A DNA stretch of 64,000 nt from Microcystis aeruginosa NIES-4325. Its GTDB lineage: Bacteria; Cyanobacteriota; Cyanobacteriia; Cyanobacteriales; Microcystaceae. The stretch spans positions 22,961 through 86,960 of the forward strand of contig NZ_BJKP01000011.1 of assembly GCF_008974145.1 (NCBI RefSeq), written 5' to 3'. Within the stretch, counting starts at the first letter, position 1. Every line of letters starts with the position of its first letter. A model generated the notes under the pieces. That model saw nothing but the letters and a program-made list of their open reading frames with translations. It had not been told where the DNA came from and searched no databases. Of this stretch, positions 32,748 through 42,167 are shown one piece after another. The position numbers were made by a program, and so were the translations under genes.

Positions 32748-34190
32748 ATGACCTTAATCCTCTACAACACCCTCAGTCGTCGCGAAGAACCCTTTACCCC
32801 CCTCATCCCCGGTATTGTCTCCATGTATTGCTGCGGCATTACCGTCTATGATTATTGCCATTTGGGTCATGCGCGTACCTGTGTGGTTTGGGATGTGGTG
32901 CGGCGTTATTTGGAGTATCTCGGTTATAAAGTGCGCTATATTCAGAATTTTACCGATATTGACGATAAAATTCTCAATCGGGCTAAAAATGAACATACCA
33001 CCATGGCAGCCGTGGCCGAGAAATTTATCCAGGCCTACTTTGAGGATATGGCAAAATTAGGAGTCAGACCGGCGGACGCTTATCCCCGGGCCACTCATAC
33101 CCTCGACGGTATCAAGCGCCTAGTCTATGAATTAGAACAAAAAGGCTACGCTTACCCCAGCGATGGCGATGTTTACTATTCCGTCCGTCGTTTTTCTGAT
33201 TATGGCAAACTATCAGGGCGAAAACTCGATGATCTGCAAGCCGGGGCCAGCGGCCGGGTAGAAACCGACGACCCGGAAGCAATTAAAAAACAAGACCCCT
33301 TTGATTTTGCCCTCTGGAAGGGGGCAAAACCGGGGGAACCTAGTTGGGATTCTCCCTGGGGCCAAGGTCGTCCGGGGTGGCATATTGAATGTTCGGCCAT
33401 GGTCAAAGAACAATTGGGAGAAACTATCGATATTCATGTGGGGGGAAGTGATCTAATTTTTCCCCACCACGAAAACGAAATTGCCCAAAGTGAAGCGGCT
33501 ACGGGTAAACCTCTGGCCCACTATTGGTTACATAATGGCATGGTTAAGGTGGCCGGGGAAAAAATGTCGAAATCCCTCGGTAATTTCATCACTATTCGCG
33601 AGTTATTGGCAAAATATGACCCCTTAGCCGTGAGATTATTAATTTTAGGCGCCCAATACCGCAAACCGATCGATTTTTCCGATGAGGGATTGCAGGCGGC
33701 CACTAATGGCTGGCATACTTTACAAGAGGGTTTATCCTTTGGTTATAAGCATCTTCAGCCAGATAATCCCGGAATTACTGACCAAGAGCTAGAAAATCGC
33801 TTTCAAGAGGCGGTAAATCACGATTTTAACTTTGCCGGTGGTTTAGCGGTGTTATTTGAAATCGCTAAGGAATTACGCAAGGAGGGTAATAATTTAACCC
33901 ATGCGGGTAAGACGGACAGCAATCTGGCCCAATTAGCGGTAAAATGGCATACTTTGGTGAAATTGTCTAGGGTTTTGGGCTTAGAAATTGCCGCCGACCA
34001 GGGAGAAACCCCTGTTTCTGGGGGAATTAGTGCAGCGGATATCGAAAATCTAATCCAACAACGGACAGAGGCGAAAAAAGCGAAAAATTACGCCGAAAGC
34101 GATCGCATTCGCGCGGAATTAAAAGCCCAAGGCATTACTTTAATCGACCAACCCGGGGGAGTGACTAAATGGTTAAGAGAGGGAGACTAG
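32748..34190 (+). CDS. cysS: Cysteine-tRNA ligase (CysRS)
   Basis: This 480-residue class-I synthetase has the zinc-binding cysteine and HIGH region MYCCGITVYDYCHLGHART, the conserved ECSAMVKEQLG, a histidine-rich zinc site FPHHENEIAQSEA and the KMSKSLGN loop near residue 268. It charges tRNA-Cys in the cytoplasm. Its stop overlaps the 3' end of the convergent transporter gene by 18 bases. Confidence 0.95.
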   Translation: MTLILYNTLSRREEPFTPLIPGIVSMYCCGITVYDYCHLGHARTCVVWDVVRRYLEYLGYKVRYIQNFTDIDDKILNRAKNEHTTMAAVAEKFIQAYFEDMAKLGVRPADAYPRATHTLDGIKRLVYELEQKGYAYPSDGDVYYSVRRFSDYGKLSGRKLDDLQAGASGRVETDDPEAIKKQDPFDFALWKGAKPGEPSWDSPWGQGRPGWHIECSAMVKEQLGETIDIHVGGSDLIFPHHENEIAQSEAATGKPLAHYWLHNGMVKVAGEKMSKSLGNFITIRELLAKYDPLAVRLLILGAQYRKPIDFSDEGLQAATNGWHTLQEGLSFGYKHLQPDNPGITDQELENRFQEAVNHDFNFAGGLAVLFEIAKELRKEGNNLTHAGKTDSNLAQLAVKWHTLVKLSRVLGLEIAADQGETPVSGGISAADIENLIQQRTEAKKAKNYAESDRIRAELKAQGITLIDQPGGVTKWLREGD

Positions 34191-35702
34191 AAATTCTTTG
34201 ACCACTTCCTCCACCCTACGATTGCGGCCATCCACCTGATAGTTTAATTTCTGCATAGTGCTGGAGGTAATTTTGCCGGTGAGTTTGGCTAAAACCCGTC
34301 GCAATTGGGGATATTTTTGCAGACTATCCCGGTTAAAAATCGGCACCGCTTCGTAGGGAGGAAAATAGCGTTGATCATCTTCTAGGATGACTAAATCTAG
34401 CACGGGAATTAAACCATCGGTGGAATTTCCCGCCACTAAATCCACTTGTTTTTCGGCTAAAGCGCGGTACATTAACCCTAAATCCATCACTTTCGGGGGT
34501 CGGGCAAAAGTTAGGCCATAGGTCTTCGCTAATCCCTTGTAACCGTCTTCCCTTTCCAAAAATTCATAACCAAAACCCGCTTGCCAATTGGGAGTATATT
34601 TAGCCACCTGCGAGAGAGTTTTAAGATTGTATTTACTGGCGGTTTCTCCCCGGATAACAATGGCGAAATTATTCTCGAATCCTAAACTGGGAAACACTTC
34701 TAGATTAAATTTTTCTGGATAAATCTCTTGCAGCTTTTCAGAGACTAATCGGGCATCGTTAAGGGGTTTTTCCTGCAAAATTCCCGTGAAAGCCGTGCCA
34801 GAATACTCCACATAACCATCGATTTTACCCGCTTTCACCGCTTGATGACAGATCAGAGTACCACCGAGATTAAATTGACGATCAACCCGTAAATTCGTCT
34901 CTTTTTCGATTTCCTGTGCTAAAATTTCCCCTAAAATCACCTGTTCGGTAAAATTTTTGGAACCGATCACCACGGTGCCGGGGGATGAATGGAAAATTTG
35001 AGTCAAGAGGAAAGATAGCAGGGCCAAGCCGATTAAACCTAAGCCCCATTGCCATTTAGAGGGCTTTTTCGGGCGTTGCGAAGGGGAAAAGGCCTTTTCT
35101 AGCCAACCGAGACTCCAATCGGCAACAAGGGCTAAAAAAGCTGCAGGAATTGCCCCCGCCAAAATTAACTGATTATTTACCGTGGCAATACCGCGAAAAA
35201 TAAACACTCCCAAACCACCGCCACCGATGGCAGCTGCGATCGTGGCCACACCGATAGCAATCACCGTCGCAATTCTCACTCCTGCCAAAATTGTCGCCCT
35301 AGCGAGGGGTAATTCGATATAGCGCAGGATTTGTCCGTCGGTCATACCTAGGGATAATCCGGCTAATTTTAATTCGGGATCAACTTTTTTGATGCCCAGA
35401 TAGGTATTTAAAACAATTGGCAGTAAGGTATAGAGAGTTAGGGCAACAATAGCGGGAATTTTGCCGATTCCTCCCAAAAAAGGCACGGAAATTAAAAAAC
35501 CAAATAGGGCTAAACTGGGGATAGTCTGTAGGGTGTTAACGATCGCTATAATCGGTTGAGCGAGAATAGCTTGACGACTAATTAAAATACCTAGAGGAAT
35601 CCCGATTAAGCTACCCATAGCCATGGCTATTCCCGTCAAGAAAAGATGCTCTCCAGTGCGAAAAGCGATTTCCCCCGCATAATCTAGCCAAAAACTATCC
35701 AT
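34173..35702 (-). CDS. Osmoprotectant ABC transporter permease fused to substrate-binding domain
   Basis: Residues 1 to about 215 form a BPD-type permease with six helices (MAMGSLIGIPLGILISR, ...GGIGKIPAIVALTLYTLLPI). After a further hydrophobic segment near residue 225, the rest is an OpuAC/ProX-like periplasmic domain (VVIGSKNFTEQVILGEILAQ, YVEYSGTAF). This matches choline/glycine-betaine/carnitine uptake systems where permease and binding protein are one polypeptide. The ATPase subunit is not next to it, so it must be elsewhere. Confidence 0.9.
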   Translation of the reverse strand: MDSFWLDYAGEIAFRTGEHLFLTGIAMAMGSLIGIPLGILISRQAILAQPIIAIVNTLQTIPSLALFGFLISVPFLGGIGKIPAIVALTLYTLLPIVLNTYLGIKKVDPELKLAGLSLGMTDGQILRYIELPLARATILAGVRIATVIAIGVATIAAAIGGGGLGVFIFRGIATVNNQLILAGAIPAAFLALVADWSLGWLEKAFSPSQRPKKPSKWQWGLGLIGLALLSFLLTQIFHSSPGTVVIGSKNFTEQVILGEILAQEIEKETNLRVDRQFNLGGTLICHQAVKAGKIDGYVEYSGTAFTGILQEKPLNDARLVSEKLQEIYPEKFNLEVFPSLGFENNFAIVIRGETASKYNLKTLSQVAKYTPNWQAGFGYEFLEREDGYKGLAKTYGLTFARPPKVMDLGLMYRALAEKQVDLVAGNSTDGLIPVLDLVILEDDQRYFPPYEAVPIFNRDSLQKYPQLRRVLAKLTGKITSSTMQKLNYQVDGRNRRVEEVVKEFLVSLS

Positions 35703-35820
35703 AAACTTCTCTTAAAGCGGATGCTTCATCCTATTGTATAGAATAAATAGTATCTATTAGTTCCAGTCTTGATTTAAAGATTCTATCACCATCTTGACAT
35801 TATTTACTCCCTAAAGACCA

Positions 35821-36825
35821 ATGACTAACAAATTTAATCTTCGGGCTAAAACTTTTGCCGATTGGGCTTATATCGGTATTGATAAACATTTTCATAAAGT
35901 TCTTAAACACGAAGCTGGGGTTTTACTCGATCAGGATCCGGAAGAATTACATCAAATTCGTGTGGGAATGCGTCGTCTTCGCAGTACCTTAACCGGTTTT
36001 GCTCCCGCTTTAACCATGCCGAAATATGCCGATCAAAAACGGGTGGGTAATCTGGGCAGAATTTTAGGAGAATTGCGGGATTTAGATGTGTTAAAAGAGG
36101 CTTTTATCGCTCATTATCAGCCAATTTTACCCCCGAAAGAACAGGAAATACTAAAGAAAGTTTTACAAGTTCTGGAAAGCCGAAGAAAGAAGGCTTTTGC
36201 TAAGGTAGAAAAACTCTTAAAGTCCGACAAATTTATCAATTTTAAGGCAGATTTTGCCAGTTGGTTGGATAATCCCACCTATCAACCGATGGGAAAATTA
36301 GATATTGCCACAGTTTTACCGGACTTATTATTACCGCAAGCGAGTCGATTTTTACTCCATGAAGGCTGGTTAGTTGGGGTAAATTTAGAGGAAGATCAAA
36401 AAGTAAGAGAGTTTTCTAGTCAAGAAATTGATGACTTATTGGAAAAAGAAGGATTATTACTGCACGATCTCCGGAAAGAGGCCAAGCGTTCCCGCTATAA
36501 TATGGAGTTATTCCCTCAGTTTTATGGCGACAAATATAAAGAGTATCTAGAAGATATTAAAAACCTTCAAGGTATTCTCGGAGAAATGCAGGATTGTTGT
36601 GTTCTCTCGGATTTTCTTAGCCAAATTTTCCCCAATTGTCTTGCCAAGGAAATGCCCACTTTACTAGAAATTTTTCAAAATATCCGTCACCAAAAATGGC
36701 AAGAATGGCAACCGCTACAAAAGAAATTTCTTGACGCTGACACCAGAAAAAGTCTGCACCAGACAATTTTACAGCCTATTTTTCGTCCAAATAGTGTAGA
36801 ATTAGAAACTAATCCAGAATCCTGA
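35821..36825 (+). CDS. CHAD domain-containing protein
   Basis: The 334-residue helical protein has the conserved histidine/arginine elements HQIRVGMRRLRSTL near residue 42, ELRDLDVLKE and LLHDLRKEAKRSRYNMELF, which define CHAD, a polyphosphate-binding fold often paired with CYTH enzymes. No CYTH domain is adjacent. The stop is 12 bases from pyrF-pyrE, so the two may be cotranscribed. Confidence 0.88.
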   Translation: MTNKFNLRAKTFADWAYIGIDKHFHKVLKHEAGVLLDQDPEELHQIRVGMRRLRSTLTGFAPALTMPKYADQKRVGNLGRILGELRDLDVLKEAFIAHYQPILPPKEQEILKKVLQVLESRRKKAFAKVEKLLKSDKFINFKADFASWLDNPTYQPMGKLDIATVLPDLLLPQASRFLLHEGWLVGVNLEEDQKVREFSSQEIDDLLEKEGLLLHDLRKEAKRSRYNMELFPQFYGDKYKEYLEDIKNLQGILGEMQDCCVLSDFLSQIFPNCLAKEMPTLLEIFQNIRHQKWQEWQPLQKKFLDADTRKSLHQTILQPIFRPNSVELETNPES

Positions 36826-36837
36826 GATTAGGAACCG

Positions 36838-38271
36838 ATGAATTTTTTTCAAAAGTTAAACCACGCCATTAGTCAAAACCAGACTCTACTTGTCCTCGGT
36901 TTGGATGCTAACCCCGAAATGATGCCCTCCACCCCGGGAGAATTAATCGTTAATTTAGAACAGTGGCTCAAGTTTATTATCGATGAAACCGCTCCTTTTG
37001 TCTGTGCCTACAAACCAACTTTAGGCTTTTATCAAGCTTTGGGAGCAGCGGGGTTAGAATTATTACAGCGAATTTTGACGGCAATTCCCGCTCATATCCC
37101 GGTAATTTTGGATGCTAAACACGGTGATATTAATACCAGCAGTATTTTAGCCGAGACTATCTTTAAAACTTGGCAGGTGGACGCGGTTACTCTCAATCCC
37201 TACTCCGGACAGGATCACGTTGCTCCTTTTTTAGTTTACCCCGATCATGGCGCTTTTATCCTCTGTCATACTTCCAATCAAGGCGCGATTAATCTGCAAG
37301 AATTTCCCAGTCGCGACAATCCTTTTTATCTGCAAGTTGTCAAAGAAGCTTGCAGCTGGGGAACTCCCGAACAAGTATTTTTAGAAGTGGGAACTACTCA
37401 ACCAGAGATTTTGACCAAGATTCGCAATTTTGCCCCCGAAAGATTGATTTTATTACGCAGTATTTGGGAAGACAAAAGTAAATTCTCCGAGTTAATTACT
37501 GTGGGTTTAAATAGTCATGGCGAGGGTTTATTAATTCCTGTACCCCAAGACTTTTTATCTCAACCAGATTTGGGGTCAAAAGTCAAGGATTTACGCGAGG
37601 AAGTCAATAAAATTAAACAAAATCACCAGCAAGAATCGAGCCAAGATGATACTTGGACTGCTAACGTTTGTCTTTTAAAACAACATCCTCATCAGGATTT
37701 AATTCTACAATTATTTGATATTGGTTGCTTGATGTTTGGCGATTATGTGCAAGCATCAGGAGAAACTTTTTCCTATTATATCGATCTGAGAAAAATTATC
37801 TCTAATCCTAACATTTTTCAGCAGGTAATTGAAGCCTATGGAGAAATATTAAAAACCTTGACATTTGACCGCATTGCTGGTATTCCCTACGGTTCTTTAC
37901 CCACAGCTACGGGTTTATCTTTATTATTAAATCATCCGATGATTTTCCCCCGCAAAGAAGTAAAAGCTCACGGCACAAGAAGAGTAATTGAAGGTAATTT
38001 TCAAGTGGGGGAAACGGTGGTAGTGGTGGACGATATTTTAATTTCTGGTAAAAGTGCGATCGAGGGGGCAGAAAAGATTAAATCGGCGGGATTATTAGTT
38101 AATGATATCGTGGTTTTTATCGACCATGGTGGCCCGGTTAAAGATAAACTTCGTAGCCATGGTTATCAACCTTATTCGGTTTTAACCCTAGCAGAAATTA
38201 CCGATACTCTCTACGAAGCGGGAAGACTGACAGAAGCAGAATATAGCTGTTTTTTAAATCGCTCCCATTGA
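36838..38271 (+). CDS. pyrF-pyrE: Bifunctional OMP decarboxylase / orotate phosphoribosyltransferase
   Basis: The N-terminal half (1 to about 270) is the class-2 orotidine-5'-phosphate decarboxylase with LDAKHGDINTSS near residue 97 and FVCAYKPTLGFYQALG. The C-terminal half is PyrE with the PRPP site VVVVDDILISGKSAIEGA near residue 394. Together they perform the last two steps to UMP. The fused protein is 477 residues, as in many cyanobacteria and plant-like arrangements. Confidence 0.92.
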   Translation: MNFFQKLNHAISQNQTLLVLGLDANPEMMPSTPGELIVNLEQWLKFIIDETAPFVCAYKPTLGFYQALGAAGLELLQRILTAIPAHIPVILDAKHGDINTSSILAETIFKTWQVDAVTLNPYSGQDHVAPFLVYPDHGAFILCHTSNQGAINLQEFPSRDNPFYLQVVKEACSWGTPEQVFLEVGTTQPEILTKIRNFAPERLILLRSIWEDKSKFSELITVGLNSHGEGLLIPVPQDFLSQPDLGSKVKDLREEVNKIKQNHQQESSQDDTWTANVCLLKQHPHQDLILQLFDIGCLMFGDYVQASGETFSYYIDLRKIISNPNIFQQVIEAYGEILKTLTFDRIAGIPYGSLPTATGLSLLLNHPMIFPRKEVKAHGTRRVIEGNFQVGETVVVVDDILISGKSAIEGAEKIKSAGLLVNDIVVFIDHGGPVKDKLRSHGYQPYSVLTLAEITDTLYEAGRLTEAEYSCFLNRSH

Positions 38272-38502
38272 TATTTAGCCATCAGCCTTGAGTCAGTTAT
38301 CAGTTACCAGTTATCAGTAGGAAAATAGAATATTAAGTGAGCAGTATTACGGCCTTTATCCTCAAGAGGAAGTTTAACTTAATTCGGTATTCATCCTGAC
38401 TCCCAAAAACGAAAGCTTGCTATCTCAGCCTTAAGATAACTGCCATAAGTAGCAGCCTTATGCTGTTTTTTCACTGTTTACTGATCACTGATCACTGATT
38501 AC

Positions 38503-38645
38503 CGCTCTCTTATTCTTTGTGTGATAAGTTTAACTTATATAGTAGTGATCGATCTCTGTGTCCTTTGTGTCTTTGTGGTTCGTTCCACTCACTGCCCCAA
38601 GAGTGTATCTTAGAATACATTTTCCCCACCAAACCGGAGAGAGCC
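38503..38645. repeat. MITE family B, copy 3 (full form)
   Basis: It begins GCTCTCTTATTCTTTGTG and ends CCGGAGAGAGCC, with the central TGTATCTTAGAATACAT palindrome present. The surrounding gap 38272-38502 carries only CAGTTATCAG-type low-complexity DNA. Confidence 0.75.
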
Positions 38646-38675
38646 TGATTACTGATTACTGATCACTGAAAATTG

Positions 38676-38960
38676 TTAAGAAACTTGACTGCGTAAGACC
38701 TTTAGGGTATTCAGGAGCTTGCTTTCTTCTTTTTCCTCAAAAATAGTTAAATCTTTCGGTTTACAACGTTTTATATCCAATTTAATCCCCTGCGCTCCTT
38801 CTGTTTTCAAATCTTCTTCGTAACCAGCTTGAGCGACTTCAGCCTCGTCTTTAGCGAGAAAAGGACCGAAATAATAAGTACATCTGGGATAGTCGGTTTT
38901 AATCTCGACCCAGTAGGCTAATCCGAACATTTCCAGTAAGCTAATCAAAAATTCTTTCAT
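38676..38960 (-). CDS. DUF1816 domain-containing protein
   Basis: Read leftward from ATG 38960, about 94 residues begin MKEFLISLLEMFGLAYWVEI and continue with TYYFGPFLAKDEAEVAQAGY and DLKTEGAQGI, the DUF1816 pattern. The family occurs in cyanobacteria and has some resemblance to CpcD-type linker domains; its role is not established. An in-frame ATG at 38972 is a possible alternative. It lies downstream of rlmB on the same strand. Confidence 0.75.
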   Translation of the reverse strand: MKEFLISLLEMFGLAYWVEIKTDYPRCTYYFGPFLAKDEAEVAQAGYEEDLKTEGAQGIKLDIKRCKPKDLTIFEEKEESKLLNTLKVLRSQVS

Positions 38961-39084
38961 TTCGTTCCCCATCTAAATCTACTCTGGTGGTTTTGTTACG
39001 TTTGTTTACATTTCGCAAACTTCCTTCCTATTTTATTTATACTTTTTCCTTTTGGCTATTGGGAGTGTCGAAAAATACAGATTT

Positions 39085-39951
39085 TCAGTCGGGGGAATTT
39101 TGCCAGCGTTGACGGTAAACCTCGTAAAGAGCCATAGCCGCCGCCACCGAAGCATTGAGACTGGGGGTTTTGCCTGCCAAGGGGATAGATACCAACTCAT
39201 CGCAGGACTTTTGGGTTAGCAGACTCAAACCTTCTCCCTCCGAACCTACCACCAATCCTATCGCACCTGTTAAATTAATTGTGTGTAAGGATTTACCACT
39301 TTTTGCCGCCGTACCGTAGAGCCAAAAACCGGCCGATTTTAATTCCTCTAAAGCACGATTGAGATTAACCACCCTAGCGACGGGTAAATATTCCAAGGCC
39401 CCCGCTGCCACTTTCATCACCGTCGATGTCACCCCAGCGGCGCGACGTTGGGGAATAACTACCCCCTGACAACCCATAGCTTCGGCGGTGCGAATAATTG
39501 CTCCAAGGTTATGGGGATCCGTAATCCCTTCAGCGATAACAATCACGGGGTGGCGACTTTTGCCCTTAGCTTTTTCGATCAGATCGGCTAATTCGATATA
39601 CTCATAGGGAGACATCTGGGCGGCGATCCCCTGATGATTGGCTTTATTGGTAATCTGATCGAGACGCAGATCGTCCACCTCATCAATTACCGTGCCGTTG
39701 GCCTTGGCTTTTTCTAAGAGGGTATGATAACGGGGATCATAACGGAGTCGATTGACTACCCAAATCCGATTAAGTTGGCGCTCCTCCTCCATGGCCGTTA
39801 AAACCACCCGGCGCCCGTAGAGCAGATCATCAGTTTCCTGGTTTTCTGGAGTTACTGCCGGGGATTTAGCCAGAATTGGCCCAGTTTTTGACTGGGAAGG
39901 CCGGCGAAAATTACGATTATCGGACTTGCTACGAAATGGTCGATCGCTCAT
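39085..39951 (-). CDS. rlmB: 23S rRNA (guanosine-2'-O)-methyltransferase RlmB (TrmH family)
   Basis: The SpoU/TrmH fold is recognised by [20 protein letters not shown] near residue 143, the knot sequences [12 protein letters not shown] and the C-terminal [20 protein letters not shown]. The N-terminal ribosome-recognition domain begins [18 protein letters not shown]. It methylates a guanosine in the 23S rRNA peptidyl-transferase region. It is about 25 bases downstream of the Mini-III gene, so the two are likely cotranscribed. Confidence 0.9.
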   Translation of the reverse strand: MSDRPFRSKSDNRNFRRPSQSKTGPILAKSPAVTPENQETDDLLYGRRVVLTAMEEERQLNRIWVVNRLRYDPRYHTLLEKAKANGTVIDEVDDLRLDQITNKANHQGIAAQMSPYEYIELADLIEKAKGKSRHPVIVIAEGITDPHNLGAIIRTAEAMGCQGVVIPQRRAAGVTSTVMKVAAGALEYLPVARVVNLNRALEELKSAGFWLYGTAAKSGKSLHTINLTGAIGLVVGSEGEGLSLLTQKSCDELVSIPLAGKTPSLNASVAAAMALYEVYRQRWQNSPD

Positions 39952-39976
39952 GATTGCATGGATTAATAGTAGAGGG

Positions 39977-40393
39977 CTATAATTCTAGTTTTTCTAATAG
40001 TTGATGTAATCTTGAGGGGTCTTGTAGATAAAGATAGCCGAACAGGGTTTCTAAACTGCTGGCCTGCTGATAGACTTGGGCTGTCAGACGACGGCGTTTT
40101 CCCGTGACGGCATTGCGTCCCCGGCGCAGAATTTCTTTTTCTTGGTCTGTCAGATAGGGCTGCAGTTGTGCTAAATCTAAAGCCTGTTGTTCGGCCCTGA
40201 CTTTGCTTACCACCTGAGCGTGATAGTCTCCCAGACGCTGGGGCGGCAGTAAGTAATAAGTGCGGATGTATAATTCATAAACAGCATCCCCCAGATAGGC
40301 CAGAGAAGCGGGCGATAATCGGTCAAGACCCTCTAGGATTGGTGAACCCTGGCCACTGACCTGTAAGCGAATTTGTTCGAGAGGAGATTCCAC
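39977..40393 (-). CDS. mrnC: Mini-ribonuclease 3
   Basis: This 138-residue protein has the RNase III catalytic segment [16 protein letters not shown] near residue 29 and [11 protein letters not shown] with a second acidic ligand. It has no double-stranded-RNA-binding domain, the definition of Mini-III, which trims 23S rRNA ends. Its start is 3 bases after the STAS gene stop and rlmB follows, a ribosome-related pairing. Confidence 0.92.
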   Translation of the reverse strand: MESPLEQIRLQVSGQGSPILEGLDRLSPASLAYLGDAVYELYIRTYYLLPPQRLGDYHAQVVSKVRAEQQALDLAQLQPYLTDQEKEILRRGRNAVTGKRRRLTAQVYQQASSLETLFGYLYLQDPSRLHQLLEKLEL

Positions 40394-40396
40394 GAT

Positions 40397-40765
40397 TTAC
40401 GCTTTTTCTAGATATTCGATCGCCGCTTCTAGGGTGGGTTGCAGGGAAAAAAACTTCTCCAATCGCACCAGTTTTACGGTTTGAGTCACCCGGGGATTGG
40501 TAACAATTTGTAAACTGCCCCCTTCAGTTTTGGCCTTTTTCACCAATTTTACTAGGGCCCCTAAACCCGAGCTATCGATAAAATCAATCTGAGCGAGGCT
40601 AATAATCACATCCTTAGGACCTTCGTCCACATAGCCTTCGATCACCTTACAAAAAGTCGGTTCGGAAAAGGCATCTAAAAGACCCGTCAAACGGAAAATT
40701 TGGTACTTATCTCTGACCTCGCGCGTGCCTCGCAAGCTGACGGTCAAGTTAATTGCTTCTGGAAT
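40397..40765 (-). CDS. STAS domain anti-sigma-factor antagonist
   Basis: The STAS domain shows FRLTGLLDAF, DVIISLAQIDFIDSSGLGAL (a serine phosphorylation site of the SpoIIAA type in DSSG) and VRLEKFFSLQPTL. It would work with a partner-switching kinase/phosphatase to relieve an anti-sigma factor. There is no ATG or GTG in the frame after the upstream TAG. A GGAGG (40775-40771) sits 5 bases before the codon ATT at 40765-40763; TTG at 40747 with a weaker AGAAG is the conventional alternative (116 residues). The start is therefore undecided. Confidence 0.85.
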   Translation of the reverse strand: MPEAINLTVSLRGTREVRDKYQIFRLTGLLDAFSEPTFCKVIEGYVDEGPKDVIISLAQIDFIDSSGLGALVKLVKKAKTEGGSLQIVTNPRVTQTVKLVRLEKFFSLQPTLEAAIEYLEKA

Positions 40766-40821
40766 AATCGCCTCCTAGCCCTAGGGCTGTAAAAATCAAA
40801 ACCCTAGTATATCCTAAAAAT

Positions 40822-41970
40822 TTACGACCGATCCTTTTTTGCTTGCCGCATTAAATCGACAAATTTGGCAAACAGATAATCGGCATCGTGGGGGCCGGGA
40901 CTGGCCTCGGGGTGGTATTGTACCGAGAAAAAGGGCAGAGACTTGTGTTTTAAACCCGCTACGGTGCGATCATTGAGGTTGAGATGGGTAATCTCCACTT
41001 GCGGATTTAAAGATGCCTCCTGCACGGCAAAACCGTGATTCTGACTGGTAATTTCCACCTGTTGCTGGAGTCCACAGGGTTGATTTAAGCCGCGATGACC
41101 AAATTTCAGTTTAAAGGTTTCTGCTCCTAGGGATAGGCCTAAAATTTGATGACCCATACAGATGCCAAAAGTGGGTTTTTCCCCTTGTAAAAGTTCCTTG
41201 GCTAGGGCAATCCCTTCGCTGACAGCCGCCGGATCTCCCGGTCCGTTAGAAAAGAAAATACCATCGGGATTATAGGCGGCGATTTTTTCCGGGGGAGTGT
41301 CGGCGGGAACCACGATCACCCGACAACCGTAGCTGGCTAAACGCCGGAGAATATTGCGTTTGATGCCAAAATCGATCGCCACTACCGTTAACGGTTCTTG
41401 ATCGCTATCAATTGACGCAAATTCCCAGGCGGACGGGGTAGGAGTCGTCCATTCGTACACTTCTTTGGTGGTTACTTCCTTAACGAGATTTAACCCAGCC
41501 ATACTAGGGGCTGCCTGCACCAGGCGCAGTAAATCATGATAATCGAGTATTTCTGTCGAAATTGCCCCATTCATCGCCCCAAACGAGCGAATTTTGCGGG
41601 TCAGGGACCGGGTATCGATGCCGTAGATGCCAATAACATGATGAGCGGCCAGATAATCCGGTAGGGATTGGCTAGAACGCCAATTACTGGGCCGGTGGCA
41701 GATATTTTTGGCGATCGCTCCTTTGACCTGGGGACGAATTGACTCCTCATCCTCGGGGTTAACCCCCGTATTTCCCAATTCCGGATAGGTAAAAGTGACG
41801 ATTTGACCAGCATAACTGGGATCGGTGAGGACTTCCTGATAACCGGTCATTCCCGTGTTAAAGACAACTTCGCCGACGGTGGTTCCCTTGGCTCCGAAGG
41901 AATAACCCTCGTAAACTGTACCATCGGCTAGAACTAATAAGGCTTTTTGACTAGCAGCACTTGATATCAT
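40822..41970 (-). CDS. carA: Carbamoyl-phosphate synthase small subunit (CarA)
   Basis: The glutamine-amidotransferase subunit for arginine and pyrimidine synthesis. It carries [20 protein letters not shown], the catalytic cysteine in [14 protein letters not shown] and the late [15 protein letters not shown] with the second triad residues. ATG 41970 ([10 protein letters not shown]) is preferred over TTG 41976. It is the first gene of the leftward set and 75 bases ahead of the TTG of the STAS gene. The large subunit carB is not in this window. Confidence 0.95.
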   Translation of the reverse strand: MISSAASQKALLVLADGTVYEGYSFGAKGTTVGEVVFNTGMTGYQEVLTDPSYAGQIVTFTYPELGNTGVNPEDEESIRPQVKGAIAKNICHRPSNWRSSQSLPDYLAAHHVIGIYGIDTRSLTRKIRSFGAMNGAISTEILDYHDLLRLVQAAPSMAGLNLVKEVTTKEVYEWTTPTPSAWEFASIDSDQEPLTVVAIDFGIKRNILRRLASYGCRVIVVPADTPPEKIAAYNPDGIFFSNGPGDPAAVSEGIALAKELLQGEKPTFGICMGHQILGLSLGAETFKLKFGHRGLNQPCGLQQQVEITSQNHGFAVQEASLNPQVEITHLNLNDRTVAGLKHKSLPFFSVQYHPEASPGPHDADYLFAKFVDLMRQAKKDRS

Positions 41971-42167
41971 CGTCAATTTTTTAATCTTGAGTAGTGGTGA
42001 GAAACAGAAGTCAAGGATAGACTAGAACAGGGACTAGAAAACGAATTGCTTAGTTTTAATTGGCTAGAGCGTTTTATGATTAAGAGTACGTCCGCTCAAA
42101 GACAACAGCTTCCCCTGACTAGCCATCGGCAAGATACTATCGCTTAAAAAATAACTATATAAGTAAT

